Positions 46,953 to 50,000 of a stretch of DNA of 50,000 nt are shown piece after piece. The first letter of the stretch is position 1, and every line of letters starts with the position of its first letter. Under the pieces are notes generated by a model, which searched no databases, was not told the origin of the DNA, and worked only from the letters and a program-made list of their open reading frames with translations. The translations under genes and the position numbers were made by a program. Location of the stretch: positions 1 to 50,000 of the forward strand of contig JABLUY010000159.1 of NCBI GenBank assembly GCA_013306675.1, read 5' to 3'. The DNA is from Thraustochytrium sp. TN22. Lineage: Eukaryota; Sar; Bigyra; Thraustochytrida; Thraustochytriidae.

Positions 46953-47553
46953 CGCGCGCCCTGCGTACGAGTCGCGATTGGCCCTTTTTTGCTGTAATGA
47001 ACAAGAGCACTGCTAGCTAGCTAGGCCTAGCTGCTTGGCCTCGCGCATTTTTCCTTGACTGCGCGCGGCGCGACCCTGACAGTGATCAGTGAGTGCAGCA
47101 GCAGCGGCTTCAAGCTGGGAGAGCTCGGGCGGGTGGCCGGGAGCAGGTCCAGTCCCGAGGGTGATCTTGAGCCCTGACGCTTGCTGCGCGCGAATCGGAG
47201 CGCTCTGACAGGAGCAAAGTGCGCAGCTTGAGTCCTAATAAGAGAAGAGGCATCGCAACGCGGAGCATCCAGCATCCCTCGACTCGTACGGCAAGAGCAG
47301 CTTCGCAAGGTCGTCCTCCTCGTCCTTCTCGCTCCGTGTGAGTCCTCCCTCCCTCGAGGCAGGGACGGACCTGGAGCACCAAGTCCCACGACGCCCAGAG
47401 CCGTAACGCGCGGAGCGGAGCGGAGCGGGCGCGGCGCAGGGCGCGGAGCAGGCCGCCGCTGCCGCTGGCGTGGCTGCCCTCCCCCGCGGCGCGCGCGGAT
47501 ACCCAGCAAGCGCGGAGAGCGCGGCGAGCGCGGCGCATCCCTCGTCGACGACC
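46953..47553. other. Spacer between the hydrolase and VOC genes
   Basis: No gene recognised. It holds a T-run (46983-46990) and a CTAG run (47013-47024) shortly after the hydrolase stop, then a GC-rich leader with GCGGA-type pentamers before the VOC start. A long frame upstream of the VOC ATG lacks any ATG and is taken as leader sequence. Confidence 0.5.
47411..47448 (+). repeat. CGGAG pentamer run upstream of the VOC gene
   Basis: Three perfect CGGAG units, then degenerate CGGGC, GCGGC and GCAGG units, end about 105 bp before the start codon at 47554. Confidence 0.7.
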
Positions 47554-48297
47554 ATGGCGCGGCTCGTGGCGCTGCTGAGCGGCGACGCGCCGAGCAGCTG
47601 GCAGCGCGCGGGCTTCGCGCTGCGCTCGGAGCCCGTGCCCAAGTTCCTGGCCGACCAAGGCTGCACGGCATGGCTGAGCGTGGCCACGCCCAAGAGCAGC
47701 CACCTGGCCGTCGGGCTCGGTGCGCGCGGCGCCGAGGCCTGCGCCAGCGGCGTGCCGACCTGGGCCTGGAGCGGCGGCGACAAGCTCGCCAACGTGGGCG
47801 GCTTCTCCACGCTCGCAGTGCCGGACGAGGAGGCCAAGGCTGTGCTGCAGCTCGCGCCGGCCCCGGACCGCCACCCGAACGGCGTCGTCGCCATCGACCA
47901 CGTCGTGCTCCGCACGCCCGACATGGATGCCACCCTCGCGGCCTTTGAGGCCAATGGCGTCGAGCTGCGAAAGAAGGTTGACAACATTTACCCTGGCATC
48001 ATCCAGGCCTTCTTGCGACCCGGGGGCGACCTTATCATTGAGGTCATGGGCACGAAGCCTGGCGCGCCCGACCACGGCCCTGGCATGTTTGACTTTTCCA
48101 GCAAAGAGCCCGACGTCTGGGGCATGACTGTCGTCACCGAAGACATGGACGCCACTGCCGCCTTTTACGGCGAAAACTTGAGCAAAGTCCGGAAGGCCAA
48201 GCAGGCTGGCCGTCAGATTGCCACCGTGCGAAACAAGCCTCTCGGCATCCGCTTCGCTCTCGCCATCATGACGTCCCATCAAAAGAGCAAGATGTGA
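47554..48297 (+). CDS. Glyoxalase/VOC-superfamily protein
   Basis: A 247-residue protein of the vicinal-oxygen-chelate fold (glyoxalase I, dioxygenases, related isomerases). The C-terminal half shows two VOC modules: one starts at IDHVVLRTPDMDATLAAF and ends GGDLIIEVMG, and the other starts at WGMTVVTEDMDATAAFYG. The N-terminal approximately 100 residues fit less well and may be a divergent module. The His in IDHVV and Glu in LIIEV fall where metal ligands usually sit. The reaction cannot be named from sequence; glyoxalase I proper would show a glutathione-binding pattern I cannot confirm. The ATG has an ideal context (ACC before it, G after). No targeting peptide is obvious. Confidence 0.85.
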   Translation: MARLVALLSGDAPSSWQRAGFALRSEPVPKFLADQGCTAWLSVATPKSSHLAVGLGARGAEACASGVPTWAWSGGDKLANVGGFSTLAVPDEEAKAVLQLAPAPDRHPNGVVAIDHVVLRTPDMDATLAAFEANGVELRKKVDNIYPGIIQAFLRPGGDLIIEVMGTKPGAPDHGPGMFDFSSKEPDVWGMTVVTEDMDATAAFYGENLSKVRKAKQAGRQIATVRNKPLGIRFALAIMTSHQKSKM

Positions 48298-49570
48298 TAG
48301 TCTCGCGAAATGCTGCAAGTGATGCCTGACATCTTTCCGGTCAAGTTGTGATTGTGGTGGCATGGTCAGAAGACACGCCACCCGAAAAGGTGGCAATCCG
48401 CCCCGGTAGGCACTGAAAAAGAGTCAATGCGCGCTGCCTACGAGTGCCGTCCTTGCAATGAGGCACATTTGGCTTTACTTACCTGCCCCCCAATCGTGTC
48501 CTCCGATTTGTCCTTTTGCATTTACAAAGTAGAAAGCAGGCTTGGGGGACAAGACGTGCCAGGCTGCGGTTGAATTTTCGACGAAACCGACTTTGAAAGC
48601 AGATCTCAAGCAAGGTCAGCGAATGGGACGTTGACCTCGGTCGCAATTCACGATTGCAGGACGAGCAGGACCAGCAATACAACGTTGTGAGCGTCCAAGG
48701 CCGGCCTTGCCACCATGCTGGCCTTGCCAATGTAGACTTGCCGATGCTATCTTGCCAATGGCGCAGCCCAACTCCGCTGCCGCTGCGATGAGGCTGTGCT
48801 GCGTGGTTCCGCCGCCGCTGCGGCGGCGCTGTGCTGCGTGGTCCGTGCCTCCGCACTTCCAAAGCGGCGCGTGCTCACCCCCCCTCACACAGTCTGGCTT
48901 CCACAGTGGCACGCAACCTGGCGTTGCGAGCACGCAAAATGTCTCCAGGCTGCGACCTGAGGAGTCAAGCAGCACAGTCAGGCTCTGTTACCGGCCCAAT
49001 GGACACACGAAAAGCCAAGGACGCGCCAGCAGCTTGGGCTTTCAGCAGCACTAGAAGCACACCGAAGCCCTGGCACGTGTGCACCTCCCGTGCAATGCGC
49101 CTCGCCACCGTTTGCGGGGCTACACTTGGCTTTCTCCGAACCAGTGGGTAGAGAGCGTCAAGCTCAGGCCCTTGAGCCCGCGCTGATGAATGTTGGACAC
49201 CCGCCACTCCAGAGAAGCGCCATGAAGTTGGAAGCTATCTGTGTGAATCAAGCTGTGGCAAGCCCTCAGTCTTCTTCGCAAGAACCTGTCGCCAGAGCTC
49301 ATGATCGAAAAGGCACCAAGGAGCATCTCCCTCCTGTTTAGCTTCGCCTTGGTGGCTTGGTAGTGGACGCTCGCAGACTTGAACTTCGGCATCAGCAGGT
49401 CTGCCTAGGGCGCCGCGGCTGGCCACGCCACGCCGCGCCTTTCGCCGCCGCGGCACACGAGCAGCCGCGCGCCGCGGCCCAGAGCAGGCCGCACTCCATG
49501 GCGGCGCCGCCACGGTCCATGGCCCTGCCGGGGCCCAGCAGCGCCCTCGTTTCGCGAGGGCGCCGTACGC
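48298..49570. other. Right-hand intergenic region
   Basis: About 1.3 kb of lower-GC DNA with no recognised gene; open frames are short and give no domain or good start. GCCGCTG/CTGCGGC near-palindromic clusters occur at about 48770-48835. Function unknown. Confidence 0.4.
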
Positions 49571-49615
49571 GCCGCGCCACGCCGCGTCACGCCACGTCGC
49601 GCCGCGCCACGCCGC
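49571..49615 (+). repeat. GCCGC/GCCAC/GTCAC pentamer array
   Basis: Nine 5-mers of the form GYCRC in register, just before the decayed kinase segment. They resemble the arrays that precede intact genes in this window. Confidence 0.8.
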
Positions 49616-49658
49616 AGCCGCGCCACGCCGCACCGCCCACGCCGCCCGCGCGTGGCGC

Positions 49659-49960
49659 GTTAGGGGTTTGGCGAGCGGCGGCAGCGGCGAGCAGGTACGA
49701 GCGCGAGATGCTCGTCTACTCCGCGAAAGCGCCCTACAGGCGCTCCAGGCGGCGGAGAACATGGACAACGTGGAATACACGCGGCCGTCCGCGCTCGATT
49801 TGACTTGGGGATGGTAAAGAAAGCAAGATCGTAGTAGGTGGGAGCTTTGGCTAAAGTAGCTGCGTAGGGAAGAAGACGCTGCTGTACGCGAGTCTCGAGC
49901 TGAAGAAGGTCCTTCAGGGCGTGCTGCCCTGCTCGTGGGGGGCGCCACGCGCCGAGAATG
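49659..49960 (+). pseudogene. Apparent broken start of a protein kinase domain
   Basis: A frame open from 49659 gives a linker ending ENMDNVEYTRPSALDLTWG and then hits a stop at 49815. One base over (from 49813) the sequence reads KESKIVVGGSFG, like a kinase glycine loop, then stops at 49852. The expected K-V continues only in a third register (49853-49864) before TAG at 49865; the earlier register then resumes with GKKTLLYASLELKKVL, like the strand and helix with the ATP-binding Lys. Extra bases at about 49812 and 49852 would explain the shifts. No GT-AG intron fits simply. It could be a pseudogene, sequencing errors in a real gene running past the window, or chance; the order of kinase-like pieces makes chance less likely. 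Confidence 0.45.
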
Positions 49961-50000
49961 CGAGATCGCGCTTGAGGCCGGGGAGGGGGGGCAAGGGGCC

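Noticed and set aside
1-50000. Bacterial or viral origin of the window
   Set aside because: SNARE, PKA, EDEM, Kir, SLC12 and OSCA/TMEM63 genes, ATG starts with purine at -3 and long spacers are eukaryotic; no viral structural or replication gene and no transposase was seen.

Overview
The window looks like nuclear DNA of a GC-rich, intron-poor unicellular eukaryote. Fourteen protein genes are called. Each reads as one uninterrupted frame from an ATG, and almost all of those ATGs have a purine at -3, as a eukaryotic start should. The products are eukaryotic: a PKA-type kinase, a Golgi Qa-SNARE (syntaxin 5/Sed5), an EDEM3-like ER mannosidase, an SLC12 cotransporter, an OSCA/TMEM63 channel, a Kir potassium channel and a PHO80-type cyclin. 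No operon-like packing, Shine-Dalgarno context or prokaryotic gene was seen. The lineage cannot be fixed by eye. The mix (a plant-type kinase-PP2C fusion, DHAR-like domains, PKA, Kir, a C2HC finger protein of a type common in flagellates) suggests a protist such as a stramenopile, but that is inference.

Layout. 1-1069: 15-bp tandem array and upstream DNA. 1070-3163 (+): kinase-PP2C fusion, convergent with a PKA catalytic subunit (3551-4765, -). 6123-8570 (+): ZC2HC1-like double C2HC finger protein, convergent with an SLC12 transporter (8719-12093, -). 12989-13612 (-): small four-helix membrane protein. 13.6-17.3 kb: gene-poor, very GC-rich. 17316-18266 (+): cyclin. 18779-19957 (+): syntaxin 5. 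20.0-23.7 kb: gene-poor, with several tandem repeats. 23737-26607 (+): a protein read here as LOTUS/winged-helix plus cold-shock-like plus split NYN. 28268-30736 (-): EDEM3-like mannosidase, divergent from an EF-hand protein (31237-34881, +). 35114-39688 (+): Kir channel fused to several DHAR/CLIC-like glutathione-transferase modules. 39948-44300 (-): OSCA/TMEM63 channel. 45414-46952 (+): membrane-anchored alpha/beta hydrolase. 47554-48297 (+): glyoxalase-type VOC protein. The right edge holds what looks like a frameshifted start of a protein kinase domain.

The most notable item is the Kir-DHAR fusion, which on sequence grounds would be a potassium channel with a built-in glutathione or redox-sensing tail. 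Second are the LOTUS/CSD/NYN-like protein and a syntaxin 5 whose zero-layer glutamine is serine. A repeated non-coding theme is short arrays of 5-bp units rich in GCG/CGC, often just upstream of start codons. Three genes (SLC12, Kir, OSCA/TMEM63) belong to families used in ion and volume homeostasis, but nothing in the sequence shows that they act together.
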